NCBI GenBank assembly: GCA_035999765.1
Contig: CP108521.1
Location: 7,068,001 to 7,132,000 of the forward strand
DNA: 64,000 nucleotides
Direction: 5' to 3'
DNA from: Streptomyces sp. NBC_01231
GTDB lineage: Bacteria > Actinomycetota > Actinomycetes > Streptomycetales > Streptomycetaceae
Shown: one piece after another, positions 38,881-49,157 of the stretch
Position numbering within the stretch: position 1 is the stretch's first letter
How the letters are laid out: each line of letters starts with the position of its first letter
Notes under the pieces: model-generated
Told to the model about the DNA's origin: nothing
Database searches by the model: none
Seen by the model: only the letters and a program-made list of their open reading frames with translations
Translations under genes and position numbers: made by a program

Positions 38881-40485
38881 ATGACCGAACCCAGCGAACT
38901 CGACGATTCGTTCCACGTCTTCGACACCACTCTGCGCGACGGCGCGCAGCGGGAGGGCATCAACCTCACCGTCGCGGACAAGCTGGCCATCGCGCGGCAC
39001 CTGGACGACTTCGGCGTGGGCTTCATCGAGGGCGGCTGGCCCGGCGCCAACCCGCGGGACACCGAGTTCTTCGCCCGCGCACAGCAGGAGATCGACTTCA
39101 AGCACGCCCAGCTGGTCGCCTTCGGTGCCACCCGCCGGGCCCGCGCGAAGGCCTCCGAGGACCCGCAGGTCAAGGCCCTCCTGGACTCGGGGGCCCCGGT
39201 GATCACGCTGGTCGCGAAGTCGCACGACCGGCACGTGGAACTCGCCCTGCGCACCACGCTGGACGAGAACCTGGAGATGGTCCGCGACACGGTCTCCTAC
39301 CTGACGGAGCAGGGCCGCCGGGTCTTCGTCGACTGCGAGCACTTCTTCGACGGCTACCGCGCCAACCCCGAGTACGCGAAGGCGGTCGTACGGGCAGCGT
39401 CTCAGGCCGGCGCGTCCGTGGTGATCCTCTGCGACACCAACGGCGGGATGCTCCCCGCGCAGGTCCAGGCGGTCGTCTCCACGGTGCTGGCCGACACCGG
39501 CGCCCGGCTCGGCATCCACACCCAGGACGACACGGGCTGCGCGGTCGCCAACACCCTCGCCGCGGTCGACGCCGGCGCGACCCACGTCCAGTGCACGGCG
39601 AACGGCTACGGCGAGCGGGTCGGCAACGCCAACCTGTTCCCGGTGGTCGCCGCGCTGGAGCTGAAGTACGGCAAGAAGGTGCTGCCCGAGGGCAAGCTCC
39701 GCGAGATGACGCGCATCTCGCACGCGATCGCGGAGGTGGTCAACCTGACACCCTCCACCCACCAGCCCTACGTGGGCGTCTCCGCCTTCGCCCACAAGGC
39801 CGGCCTGCACGCGTCCGCCATCAAGGTCGACCCCGACCTGTACCAGCACATCGACCCCGAGCAGGTCGGCAACACCATGCGGATGCTGGTCTCCGACATG
39901 GCGGGCCGGGCCTCGGTGGAGCTCAAGGGCAAGGAACTCGGCATCGACCTCGGCGGCGACCGCGAGCTGGTCGGCCGGGTGGTCGACCGGGTCAAGGAGC
40001 GCGAGCTCCAGGGCTACACGTACGAGGCGGCGGACGCGTCCTTCGAGCTGCTGCTGCGCGCCGAGGTCGAGGGCAGGCCCCTGAAGTACTTCGAGGTCGA
40101 GTCCTGGCGCGCGATCGTCGAGGACCGCCCCGACGGCAGCCACGCCAACGAGGCCACGGTCAAGCTCTACGCCAAGGGCGAGCGCATCGTCGCCACGGCG
40201 GAGGGCAACGGCCCGGTGAACGCCCTGGACCGGTCCCTGCGGGTCGCGCTGGAGAAGATCTACCCCCAGCTCGCCAAGCTCGACCTGGTCGACTACAAGG
40301 TCCGCATCCTGGAGGGCGTCCACGGCACCCAGTCCACCACCCGTGTCCTGATCTCCACGTCCGACGGGGCGGGGGAGTGGTCGACGGTGGGTGTCGCGGA
40401 GAACGTGATCGCGGCGTCCTGGCAGGCGCTGGAGGACGCGTACGCGTACGGGCTGCTGCGGGCGGGGGTGGAACCGGCGGAGTAG
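38881..40485 (+). CDS. cimA: Citramalate synthase (alpha-isopropylmalate synthase family)
   Basis: A 534-residue DRE-TIM metallolyase. The HXRDGXQ-type motif reads TTLRDGAQREG, followed by the CimA-type FIEGGWPGANPRDTEFF. HTQDDTGCAVANTLAAVDAGATHVQ holds the metal-binding region, and a LeuA-dimer regulatory domain forms the C terminus. These features fit citramalate synthase (pyruvate plus acetyl-CoA, giving 2-ketobutyrate for isoleucine without threonine) better than LeuA. It is sometimes annotated as a second leuA. ATG 38881 has AGGAG ten bases upstream. The leader with Ile codons supports an isoleucine role. Confidence 0.9.
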   Translation: MTEPSELDDSFHVFDTTLRDGAQREGINLTVADKLAIARHLDDFGVGFIEGGWPGANPRDTEFFARAQQEIDFKHAQLVAFGATRRARAKASEDPQVKALLDSGAPVITLVAKSHDRHVELALRTTLDENLEMVRDTVSYLTEQGRRVFVDCEHFFDGYRANPEYAKAVVRAASQAGASVVILCDTNGGMLPAQVQAVVSTVLADTGARLGIHTQDDTGCAVANTLAAVDAGATHVQCTANGYGERVGNANLFPVVAALELKYGKKVLPEGKLREMTRISHAIAEVVNLTPSTHQPYVGVSAFAHKAGLHASAIKVDPDLYQHIDPEQVGNTMRMLVSDMAGRASVELKGKELGIDLGGDRELVGRVVDRVKERELQGYTYEAADASFELLLRAEVEGRPLKYFEVESWRAIVEDRPDGSHANEATVKLYAKGERIVATAEGNGPVNALDRSLRVALEKIYPQLAKLDLVDYKVRILEGVHGTQSTTRVLISTSDGAGEWSTVGVAENVIAASWQALEDAYAYGLLRAGVEPAE

Positions 40486-40607
40486 GACCGCCCCCTGGGG
40501 GTGGTGCCGACTCGGCGTACCGCGGGGCGTCTTGACGGCCTGAGGGCCTGCCGGTGGAGTTGTGGGGCCAGTGCCGTGCGATTCCCGAGCCGCCCGGAGG
40601 GACGTTC

Positions 40608-43145
40608 ATGCGCAGAACAGTCCTGCTCGTCTCCACCGTCTTACTGACCGGTCTGCTGCCCCTGGCCTCCGCGGGATCCGCCGCGGGGGCCCGTGCCGCG
40701 GACGACCCCGTTCCCGCCCCCGTTCCCGCCCCCGTCTCCGTCGACCGCGTCGAGGGCGAGGGGGCGCCGCGCGCGAGCGTCACGACCGACGCCGCTGTCC
40801 ACCCGGTCGAGGAGGGCGGCACGGCAGGCGTCCGGCTCACCGTCGCCACCACCGGCTCCGCCCCGATCGACGAGCCGGTGACCGTCGCCTACGAGACGAC
40901 CGGCGGCACCGTCTCGGGCAGCGACTACACGCCGGTCAAGGGCAAGGTCACGTTCCCGGCCGGCACCGCCTCCGGCACCTCCCGCACCGTGCGGGTCCGC
41001 ACCCTCGAGGACAGGTCCGCCGAGGCCGCCGAGACGATCCCGCTCAAGCTGACGGTCACCGGTGCCGAGCCCCCCGCCGAGACCCCGCAGGTCGTGGTCG
41101 ACGCCCACGGGCTGCCGTATCTGAACAGCGCGCTGCCGGTGAAGAAGCGCGTCGCCGACCTCCTGTCCCGGATGTCCCTGGCGGAGAAGGCCGGTCAGAT
41201 GACCCAGGCCGAGCGCGAAGCCGTCACCACCCCGGGAGACATCGCCGCGTACGGCCTCGGCTCGCTGCTCTCCGGCGGCGGCTCCACCCCGACGCCCAAC
41301 ACCGCAGAAGCCTGGGCGAAGATGATCGACGCCTTCCAACTGCGGGCGCGGGCAACCCGGTTCCAGATCCCGCTGATCTACGGCGTCGACGCCGTGCACG
41401 GCCACAACAACCTCGTCGGCGCCACGATCATGCCGCACAACATCGGCATCGGGGCGACCAGAGATCCCCAACTCGCCCGCCGGACCGGCTCGGTGACCGC
41501 CGCCGAGGTCCGTGCCACCGGTATCCCCTGGGACTTCGCCCCCTGCCTGTGCGTCGCTCGCGACGAACGCTGGGGCCGCACCTACGAGTCCTTCGGCGAG
41601 GACCCCGCCCTGGTCGAGGCCATGGAGACGGTCGTCCAGGGTCTCCAAGGCGCCCGCGACGGCAAGGACTTGAAGAACGACGACAAGGTCCTCGCCACCG
41701 CCAAGCACTTCGTCGGCGACGGAGGCACGGCGTACGGCTCCTCCACCACCGGGACGTACACCATCGACCAGGGCGTCACCAAGGTCACCCGGCAGCAGTT
41801 GGAGGCCGTCCACCTGGCGCCGTACCAGAAGGCCGTCGACCTCGGGGTCGGTGCGGTCATGCCGTCCTTCTCGTCGCTCGACCTCGCGGGCGACGGCCAG
41901 GGTCCGGTGAAGATGCACGCCCGCGCCGACATGATCAACGGGGTGCTGAAGGGCCGGATGGGATTCGACGGCTTCGTCGTCAGCGACTGGGCCGCCATCG
42001 ACCAACTCCCCGGCGACCTCGCCTCCGACGTCCGGACGTCGGTCAACGCGGGCCTCGACATGATCATGGTCCCGTACGCGTACCAGGACTTCCACCGCAC
42101 CCTCGTCGACGAGGTCGAGGCGGGCCGTGTCAGCGAGCGGCGGATCGACGACGCCGTCTCGCGCATCCTCACGCAGAAGTTCCGGCTGGGGCTGTTCGAG
42201 AAGCCGTACGCCGACACCGACGGCGCCGCCGCGATCGGATCCGCCGGGCACCGGGCCGTGGCCCGCCAGGCCGCCGCCGAGTCGCAGGTGCTGCTGAAGA
42301 ACTCCGCGGGCCTGCTGCCGCTGAGGAAGAGCCAGAAGGTGTACGTCGCCGGGTCCGACGCCGACGACATCGGCAACCAGGCCGGCGGCTGGACCGTCAC
42401 CTGGCAGGGCTCCTCCGGCGACATCACCCCGGGCACGACCATCCTGGAGGGGATGCGCAGGGCCGGCGGTGACGTCACCTACTCCGAGGACGCCTCGGCA
42501 TCGACGGACGGATACGACGTCGGCGTGGTCGTCGTCGGCGAGACCCCGTACGCCGAGGGCGCCGGCGACGTCGGCAACGGCCACGACCTGGAGCTGTCCG
42601 CCGCCGACCGGGCGGCCGTGGACAAGGTGTGCGCCGCTATGCGGTGCGCGGTGCTGATCGTCTCCGGGCGTCCCCAGCTGATCGGCGACCGGCTCGGCGA
42701 CGTCGACGCCCTGGTGGCCTCCTGGCTGCCCGGCACGGAGGGCGACGGTGTCGCGGACGTCCTCTACGGCAGGCGGGCCTTCACCGGACAGCTGCCGCTG
42801 ACCTGGCCGAAGTCCGAGGCCCAGCTGCCGATCAACGTCGGCGACGCGGCGTACGACCCGCAGTACCCGTACGGCTGGGGCCTCACCACGCTGACCAAGG
42901 TTCCGCAGGGCGACCGGGCGGCGCTGGCGGCGCTGGCGGCGGAGGCCAGGGCGGCGGAGCGGGCCGGAGCCCAGGAGGAGGGCCGCGGGCTCGTCACCAA
43001 GGCACGGCTGATCGTCCAGCAGAAGGTGGGCCGGCACATCACGGCGGCGGTGGCGAAGCCCTTCGCCGACGCGGATCACCTGCTGCTGACCGGGCGCTAC
43101 GGAGAGGCGGTGGAGCGGCTGACGGCGGCCTACCGGGCGGCGTGA
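40608..43145 (+). CDS. Secreted GH3 beta-glucosidase with N-terminal Calx-beta domain
   Basis: An 845-residue secreted enzyme. ATG 40608 follows CGGAGG. A Sec signal peptide (RRTVLLVSTVLLTGLLPLASAG) is followed by a Calx-beta domain (about residues 60-165; VTVAYETTGGTVSGSDYTPVKG). Then comes a two-domain glycoside hydrolase family 3 enzyme: N-terminal barrel with the nucleophile Asp460 in FDGFVVSDWAA, and C-terminal sandwich beginning around AESQVLLKNSAGLLPL. About 80 residues after the last GH3 strand form a helical Ala/Arg/Glu-rich tail. Likely substrates are beta-linked oligosaccharides outside the cell. It stands alone. Confidence 0.92.
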   Translation: MRRTVLLVSTVLLTGLLPLASAGSAAGARAADDPVPAPVPAPVSVDRVEGEGAPRASVTTDAAVHPVEEGGTAGVRLTVATTGSAPIDEPVTVAYETTGGTVSGSDYTPVKGKVTFPAGTASGTSRTVRVRTLEDRSAEAAETIPLKLTVTGAEPPAETPQVVVDAHGLPYLNSALPVKKRVADLLSRMSLAEKAGQMTQAEREAVTTPGDIAAYGLGSLLSGGGSTPTPNTAEAWAKMIDAFQLRARATRFQIPLIYGVDAVHGHNNLVGATIMPHNIGIGATRDPQLARRTGSVTAAEVRATGIPWDFAPCLCVARDERWGRTYESFGEDPALVEAMETVVQGLQGARDGKDLKNDDKVLATAKHFVGDGGTAYGSSTTGTYTIDQGVTKVTRQQLEAVHLAPYQKAVDLGVGAVMPSFSSLDLAGDGQGPVKMHARADMINGVLKGRMGFDGFVVSDWAAIDQLPGDLASDVRTSVNAGLDMIMVPYAYQDFHRTLVDEVEAGRVSERRIDDAVSRILTQKFRLGLFEKPYADTDGAAAIGSAGHRAVARQAAAESQVLLKNSAGLLPLRKSQKVYVAGSDADDIGNQAGGWTVTWQGSSGDITPGTTILEGMRRAGGDVTYSEDASASTDGYDVGVVVVGETPYAEGAGDVGNGHDLELSAADRAAVDKVCAAMRCAVLIVSGRPQLIGDRLGDVDALVASWLPGTEGDGVADVLYGRRAFTGQLPLTWPKSEAQLPINVGDAAYDPQYPYGWGLTTLTKVPQGDRAALAALAAEARAAERAGAQEEGRGLVTKARLIVQQKVGRHITAAVAKPFADADHLLLTGRYGEAVERLTAAYRAA

Positions 43146-43198
43146 ACGCTTCTCCTGCCGACATGCCTGATTGTCCGCCTTTCGGGTAGTTTCGAGGT

Positions 43199-44641
43199 AT
43201 GAAGGCCGCGCTGCTGACTCGAGGCCCGACCCGGCTGCTGCTCGCACCGGCGCTCGCCGTCCTGGCCCTTCTGACGGGCCTGGCGGTGGGCGCCCCGAGC
43301 GCCGACGCGGCCCAGCACACCACGGCGGCGACGAGCGCCACGGCGGCAACGCGTGCCACCGAGGCGAAGCGTGCCACCACTGCCACGAGTGTCTCGGCCG
43401 TCGCCGAGGCCCTGCGCAAGAGTCCGGTCTACGTCGACCCGGCCGCTCGCGCACAGCTCTCCGCGGCCGACGCCGCCACCTTGACCCGGCAGATCAAGGA
43501 CGCCGACAAGCCCTTGTTCGTCGCCGTGCTCCCGGCCGGCTACCCGGTCAAGAACCTCTTCACCGACCTGCGCACCGCCACCGGGATCACCGGCCTCTAC
43601 GCGATCCGCCTCGGAGCGGACTTCGACGCCCGCGCGGACTCCGCGGTCCTGCCCCAGGCTGCCGTGCGGAACCTCGTGACCAGCGTCAAGGGCGAAAGCG
43701 ACGCCACGAAGCAACTCGACGACTTCACCGACCGCGCCCTGACCAACATGGGCGGTTCGGCGCCCTCCACCTGGGGTTCCTCCTCCGACGGCGCCGGCAG
43801 GGTGTCCACCGCCGCGCTGATCACCGTCGGCGCGGTGCTGGTGGTGGGCGGCGCGGGCGCCTACACGGTGGTCCGGCGCAACCGGCGGCGTCACGAGGAG
43901 GAGCAGCGGGCCGCGCTGGAGAAGCTGCGGGTCGTCGTCGACGAGGACATCACCGCGTTCGGCGAGGAACTGGACCGCCTCGACTTCCATCCGGCTCAGG
44001 CGGGCGCGGACGACGCCATGCGCGCGGACTACGAGCGATCGCTGGACGCCTACGACCGGGCGAAGTCGGCCATGGCGGAGGCCGGGAAGCCGGAGGACGT
44101 GCGGGCTGTCACCGAGGCCCTGGCGGACGGCCGCTTCTCGCTCGCCGCACTGGCCGCCCGCCGCGAGAGCCGGCCGTTGCCCGACCGCCGACCGCCCTGC
44201 TTCTTCGACCCGCGGCACGGTCTGTCGGTGGCCGACGCGACCTGGACGCCCCCGGGCGGCACGACGCGTGAGGTCCCCGTCTGCGCGGCCGACCGGACCC
44301 GGCTGGCCGACGGCCGCGACCCGGAGGCCCGCGAGGTCGACACCGAGTACGGTCGCCGTCCGTACTGGGAGGCGGGCCCCGCCTACGGCCCCTGGGCGGG
44401 CGGCTACTTCGGCGGCGGCATCCTCCCCGGCCTGCTCGTCGGCACCCTGCTCGGCAGCATGATGGCCACCCCGGCCTACGCGGCCGACTACGGCTCCGGC
44501 TACGGCGACTTCGGCGGCTACGAGGGCGGCGACGTGTCCGGCGCGGACTTCAACTCCGACGACTTCGGCGGCGGCTTCGGCGGAGGGGACTTCGGGGGCG
44601 GCGACTTCGGCGGAGGCGGGGACTTCGGCGGCGGGTTCTGA
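43199..44641 (+). CDS. Membrane protein with signal peptide and Gly/Phe/Asp-rich tail
   Basis: A 480-residue protein. A signal peptide (residues 1-33, ending ADAA) leads into an extracellular alpha/beta domain of about 150 residues. One transmembrane helix follows (about 203-222, ALITVGAVLVVGGAGAYTVV), then a charged cytoplasmic region (RRRHEEEQRAALEKL), and last a Gly-rich end with repeated FGGGDFGG units. Related streptomycete membrane proteins have this plan, but the function is unknown. There is no ribosome site; TAGTTT lies seven bases before ATG 43199, so the mRNA may be leaderless. It ends with a strong terminator. Confidence 0.75.
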   Translation: MKAALLTRGPTRLLLAPALAVLALLTGLAVGAPSADAAQHTTAATSATAATRATEAKRATTATSVSAVAEALRKSPVYVDPAARAQLSAADAATLTRQIKDADKPLFVAVLPAGYPVKNLFTDLRTATGITGLYAIRLGADFDARADSAVLPQAAVRNLVTSVKGESDATKQLDDFTDRALTNMGGSAPSTWGSSSDGAGRVSTAALITVGAVLVVGGAGAYTVVRRNRRRHEEEQRAALEKLRVVVDEDITAFGEELDRLDFHPAQAGADDAMRADYERSLDAYDRAKSAMAEAGKPEDVRAVTEALADGRFSLAALAARRESRPLPDRRPPCFFDPRHGLSVADATWTPPGGTTREVPVCAADRTRLADGRDPEAREVDTEYGRRPYWEAGPAYGPWAGGYFGGGILPGLLVGTLLGSMMATPAYAADYGSGYGDFGGYEGGDVSGADFNSDDFGGGFGGGDFGGGDFGGGGDFGGGF

Positions 44642-44670
44642 CCGCCGGACGGACTGAAGGGGTGCGGGTG

Positions 44671-44702
44671 CGGGCCCGGCGCAAAATGGCGCGCCGGGCC
44701 CG
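44671..44702. terminator. Terminator between membrane protein and protease
   Basis: CGGGCCCGGCGC (44671-44682) pairs with GCGCCGGGCCCG (44691-44702), a perfect 12-bp stem with an eight-base loop. It is located between convergent genes. Confidence 0.88.
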
Positions 44703-44759
44703 TGGACGTCGTACGAGAACAGACGCGTCAGAGCGAGGACGCGTCAGAGCGAGGAAGGG

Positions 44760-45886
<1,127 letters not shown>

Positions 45887-46495
45887 TCAGGCGTTCTTGA
45901 TCGCCGAGATGTCGAAGTTCAGCTTGATCTTGTCGGAGACCAGGACCCCGCCCGTCTCCAAGGCGGCGTTCCACGTCAGGCCCCACTCGGAGCGCAGGAT
46001 CTCCGCCTTGCCCTCGAAGCCGACGCGCTCGTTGCCGAACGGGTCCTTCGCGGCGCCGTTGAACTCCAGGTCGATGCTGAGCGGCCTGGTGACGCCGAGG
46101 ATCTCCAGGTCACCGGTGATGCGGTAGTCGTCGCCGCCCAGGGCCTCGGCGGAGGTGGAGCGGAAGGTCATGGCGGGGAACTCGTCGGTCTTGAAGAAGT
46201 CCGAGCTCTTGAGGTGTCCGTCGCGGTCCGGGGAGCCCGTGTCGATGCTGTCCATCGTGACGTCGAGGGACGCGGTGGACGCGGACGGGTCGCCGCCGTC
46301 CAGGTGCAGCGAGCCGCTGAAGTCGAGGAACTTGCCCTTGACGTTCGTGACCATGGCGTGCCGGGCCACGAAGCCGAGGGAGGAGTGGGCCGGGTCGATC
46401 GTGTAGTCGCCGGTCAGTGCGGCCAGGTCCGGGTTCACGGCGGCGGGCGCCGCGGCGGTCGAGTCGGCGGTGTCCTTGCGGCCGAAGATGCTCAT
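45887..46495 (-). CDS. YceI-family protein (lipid-binding beta-barrel)
   Basis: A 202-residue YceI-like protein. The family signature runs through GDYTIDPAHSSLGFVARHAMVTNVKGKFLDFSG, SDFFKTDEFPAMTFRSTS and LEILGVTRPLSIDLEF, to a typical LNFDISAIKNA end. YceI folds as a lipocalin-like barrel that binds polyisoprenoid chains. No signal peptide is seen; the N-terminal 25 residues are Ala/Pro-rich, so the protein is probably cytoplasmic. ATG 46495 follows GAGAGAGG. An inverted repeat GTTTAAT/GTTCAAC just upstream suggests control by a MarR-type regulator not encoded here. Confidence 0.92.
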   Translation of the reverse strand: MSIFGRKDTADSTAAAPAAVNPDLAALTGDYTIDPAHSSLGFVARHAMVTNVKGKFLDFSGSLHLDGGDPSASTASLDVTMDSIDTGSPDRDGHLKSSDFFKTDEFPAMTFRSTSAEALGGDDYRITGDLEILGVTRPLSIDLEFNGAAKDPFGNERVGFEGKAEILRSEWGLTWNAALETGGVLVSDKIKLNFDISAIKNA

Positions 46496-46522
46496 GGTCT
46501 GCTCCCGAGAGAGAGGATATTT

Positions 46523-46536
46523 GTTTAATGTTCAAC
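46523..46536 (-). promoter_or_regulatory. Candidate MarR-type operator upstream of the YceI gene
   Basis: GTTTAATGTTCAAC is an imperfect palindrome (GTTTAAT against GTTGAAC) in an A/T-rich patch 28 bases before the YceI start. Its place near the promoter and its sequence resemble MarR-family binding sites. Confidence 0.4.
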
Positions 46537-46645
46537 TACTCCAACAGGGACGACCATAGACCTATTCCGTACGCGCGACAACACGCGCTTCAACGTCTTT
46601 CGCGAAGTGTTGGCGTGCCGGGGCCGAGGTGGTAGACGACGGGTC

Positions 46646-49003
46646 ATGACTCCCCAGCGCCGGGCCCCCGCCTCCGTGCGGCCCACCCGCAGAGGCCTCC
46701 TGCTCACGGCCGCCCTCATGGCGACGACCGCCGCGGCGACCCCCGGCGCGCGGACCGGGGGCGACCTCGCCGACGACCCCTGTACAGCCCTGCGCCGCCG
46801 CTGGCTCGACATCACCCTCGGCACCGGTTACGACCCCGCCGCCGAGCCGTACGCCTCCCGCCTGGCCGAGACCGGCGTGCTCGCCCGCGGCTTCCGCGCC
46901 ACCATGGCACCCACCGCCACCTCCCTGTGGCCGGGCCGGCCCTACGACCCACCCGCGGGCATCACCCAGAGCTACGGCCGCCTGTGGACCATGGCCCAGG
47001 CGTACGTCCGCGAGGGCACCGGCTCGACCGGCGACGAGGGGCTGCTCACCGACGTGCTCCGCGGGCTCGACCACCTCTCCGTCACCGTCTACAACCCGTC
47101 CACCACCCGCTACGGCAACTGGTGGGAATGGCAGATCGGCAGCCCCCGCCTGCTCATGGACATCACGGCCGCCCTGTACGACCACCTCGGCGACGACCGC
47201 CGGGAAGCCGCCTGCGCCGCGGTCGACCACTTCATTCCGGACGCGCTGCTCGCCGACTACTCCGGCACCTCCACCGGCGCCAACCGCGTGGACCTGTGCC
47301 GATCCGTCGCCCTGCGCGGCATCCTGGGCCGCGAACCCACCAGGATCGCCCTCGCCCGCGACGCGCTCTCGCCGGTCTTCCCGTACGTCACCCAGGGGGA
47401 CGGCCTCTACGCGGACGGCTCGTTCGTGCAGCACACCTGGGTCGCCTACTCGGGGACGTACGGCCAGGTCATGCTCGACGGGCTCGGCCGTCTCTTCGCG
47501 CTGCTGGCCGGCTCCGCGTGGGAGGTGACCGACCCCGGCCGGCAGATCGTCCTGGACAGCGTCGAGCACGCCTACGCCCCGCTGATCCATGACGGGTTGG
47601 TGATGGACGCCGTCAACGGGCGTGCCATCAGCCGGGGTTACCTCAAGAGCGACGACCGCCACGTCCTGCGCAGCGACCACTACCACGGACAGGGCCTCAT
47701 CGCCGCCATCGCGCTGCTCGCCGCCGGCGCGAGTCCCGCGGAACGCGATCGCTGGTACGCCCGCGTCAAGGGCTGGATCGAACGGGACACCGTGACACCG
47801 GTCCTGACGGCGCCTCAGTACGACGTGGCCGATCTGGCCCGACTCCACACCGTGGTCGCCTCCTCGGTGCCGGCTGCCCCGGAACCCGTCGGCCACCGGC
47901 TCTTCGCCGCGATGGACCGGGCCGTCCACCGCCGCCCCGCCTTCACCGCGAGCATCGCCATGGCGAGCGACCGCATCGCGTCCTACGAGTGCGGCAACGG
48001 CGAGAATCCGCGCGGCTGGCACACCGGCGCCGGGATGGTCTCCTGGTGGCCCGCCGGCACCGGCCGGTCCGATCAGTACACCGACTGGTTCTGGCCCACC
48101 GTCGACTGGTACCGCCTCCCCGGCACCACCGTCTCCACCAAGCGGCTCCCCGACCGCGCCGGCGGCGAGTGGGGCGCGCCCAAGCCGGACGTCCGCTGGG
48201 TCGGCGGCACCACCGACGGCGAGTACGCGGCGGTCGGCCAGCACCTGAAGGGGCTGGACTCCACCCTCCAGGCCCGTAAGTCCTGGTTCTGCGTCGCGGA
48301 CGCGGTGATCTGCCTCGGCGCGGGCATCACCTGCGCCGACGGCGTCCCGGTCGAGACGGTCGTCGACAACCGCAACCTGGGGGAGGGCGGCACCCCGGCC
48401 TTCGTGCGCGGCCACGGCTGGGCCCACCTGGAGGGCCACGGCGGCTGGGTGATCCGCCGGGGCAGCCTGCGGACGCTCCGTGAGGACCGCACCGGTGCCT
48501 GGTCCGACATCAACACCACCAGCACGACCGAGCGCCGCACCCGCCGCTGGCAGACCCTCTGGCTGGACCACGGCACCGACCCGACGGACGCCACATACGT
48601 CTACGTCCTGCTCCCCGGAGCCTCCCGCCGTACGGTCGCCGCCCGCGCCGCCGACCGGCACTGGCTGTCGGTCCTCGCCAACGACGCCGCCTGCCAGGCG
48701 GTCGGCGTCCCCTCCCTGGGCCTCACCGCCGCCAACTTCTGGCAGTCCGGATCGGCGGGCGGGCTGACCGCGTCCGGCGGCGCGAGCGTGTTGCTCCGGC
48801 GCCGGGGGCGTACCGCCACCCTTTGCGTGAGCGAGCCGCCCCGAACGGGCGAACCCCTGGAGATCACCTGGGAGCACCCGGTACGCGCGGTGATCCGGGC
48901 GGACGACACGGTCGAAGTGCTTTCGGCGGACCGCCGACTGGTCCTCCGCGTCACTCCGGGGAGGGCATCTACCACCCATGAATGTGAGGTGGCTCTCAGC
49001 TGA
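46646..49003 (+). CDS. Secreted polysaccharide lyase family 8 (hyaluronate/chondroitin/xanthan lyase-like)
   Basis: A 785-residue enzyme. ATG 46646 gives a twin-arginine-like signal (TRRGLLLTAALMATTAAATPG). An alpha/alpha toroid domain is followed by the beta-sandwich domains of PL8. Predicted catalytic residues are Asn158 in GNWWEWQIGSPR, His263 in FVQHTWVAY, Tyr272 in SGTYGQ, and the Arg of AVNGRAISR; all are present. Such enzymes cleave uronic-acid polysaccharides by beta-elimination. The exact substrate cannot be told from sequence. It is divergent from the YceI gene. Confidence 0.92.
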   Translation: MTPQRRAPASVRPTRRGLLLTAALMATTAAATPGARTGGDLADDPCTALRRRWLDITLGTGYDPAAEPYASRLAETGVLARGFRATMAPTATSLWPGRPYDPPAGITQSYGRLWTMAQAYVREGTGSTGDEGLLTDVLRGLDHLSVTVYNPSTTRYGNWWEWQIGSPRLLMDITAALYDHLGDDRREAACAAVDHFIPDALLADYSGTSTGANRVDLCRSVALRGILGREPTRIALARDALSPVFPYVTQGDGLYADGSFVQHTWVAYSGTYGQVMLDGLGRLFALLAGSAWEVTDPGRQIVLDSVEHAYAPLIHDGLVMDAVNGRAISRGYLKSDDRHVLRSDHYHGQGLIAAIALLAAGASPAERDRWYARVKGWIERDTVTPVLTAPQYDVADLARLHTVVASSVPAAPEPVGHRLFAAMDRAVHRRPAFTASIAMASDRIASYECGNGENPRGWHTGAGMVSWWPAGTGRSDQYTDWFWPTVDWYRLPGTTVSTKRLPDRAGGEWGAPKPDVRWVGGTTDGEYAAVGQHLKGLDSTLQARKSWFCVADAVICLGAGITCADGVPVETVVDNRNLGEGGTPAFVRGHGWAHLEGHGGWVIRRGSLRTLREDRTGAWSDINTTSTTERRTRRWQTLWLDHGTDPTDATYVYVLLPGASRRTVAARAADRHWLSVLANDAACQAVGVPSLGLTAANFWQSGSAGGLTASGGASVLLRRRGRTATLCVSEPPRTGEPLEITWEHPVRAVIRADDTVEVLSADRRLVLRVTPGRASTTHECEVALS

Positions 49004-49157
49004 CGACTTTGTGCGACCTCTACAAGCGGAAAGCCCCCTGAGCAGTCCGAAGGGGTGTGCGCCGCCGTGGTTCTGTTCAGTCGCACCAGGAAAACGGTCC
49101 GGAGACTGTACGGAGTCAACGGCGAGCTTTTCGCGCTGTGGTTCGTATGGTCGCTAC

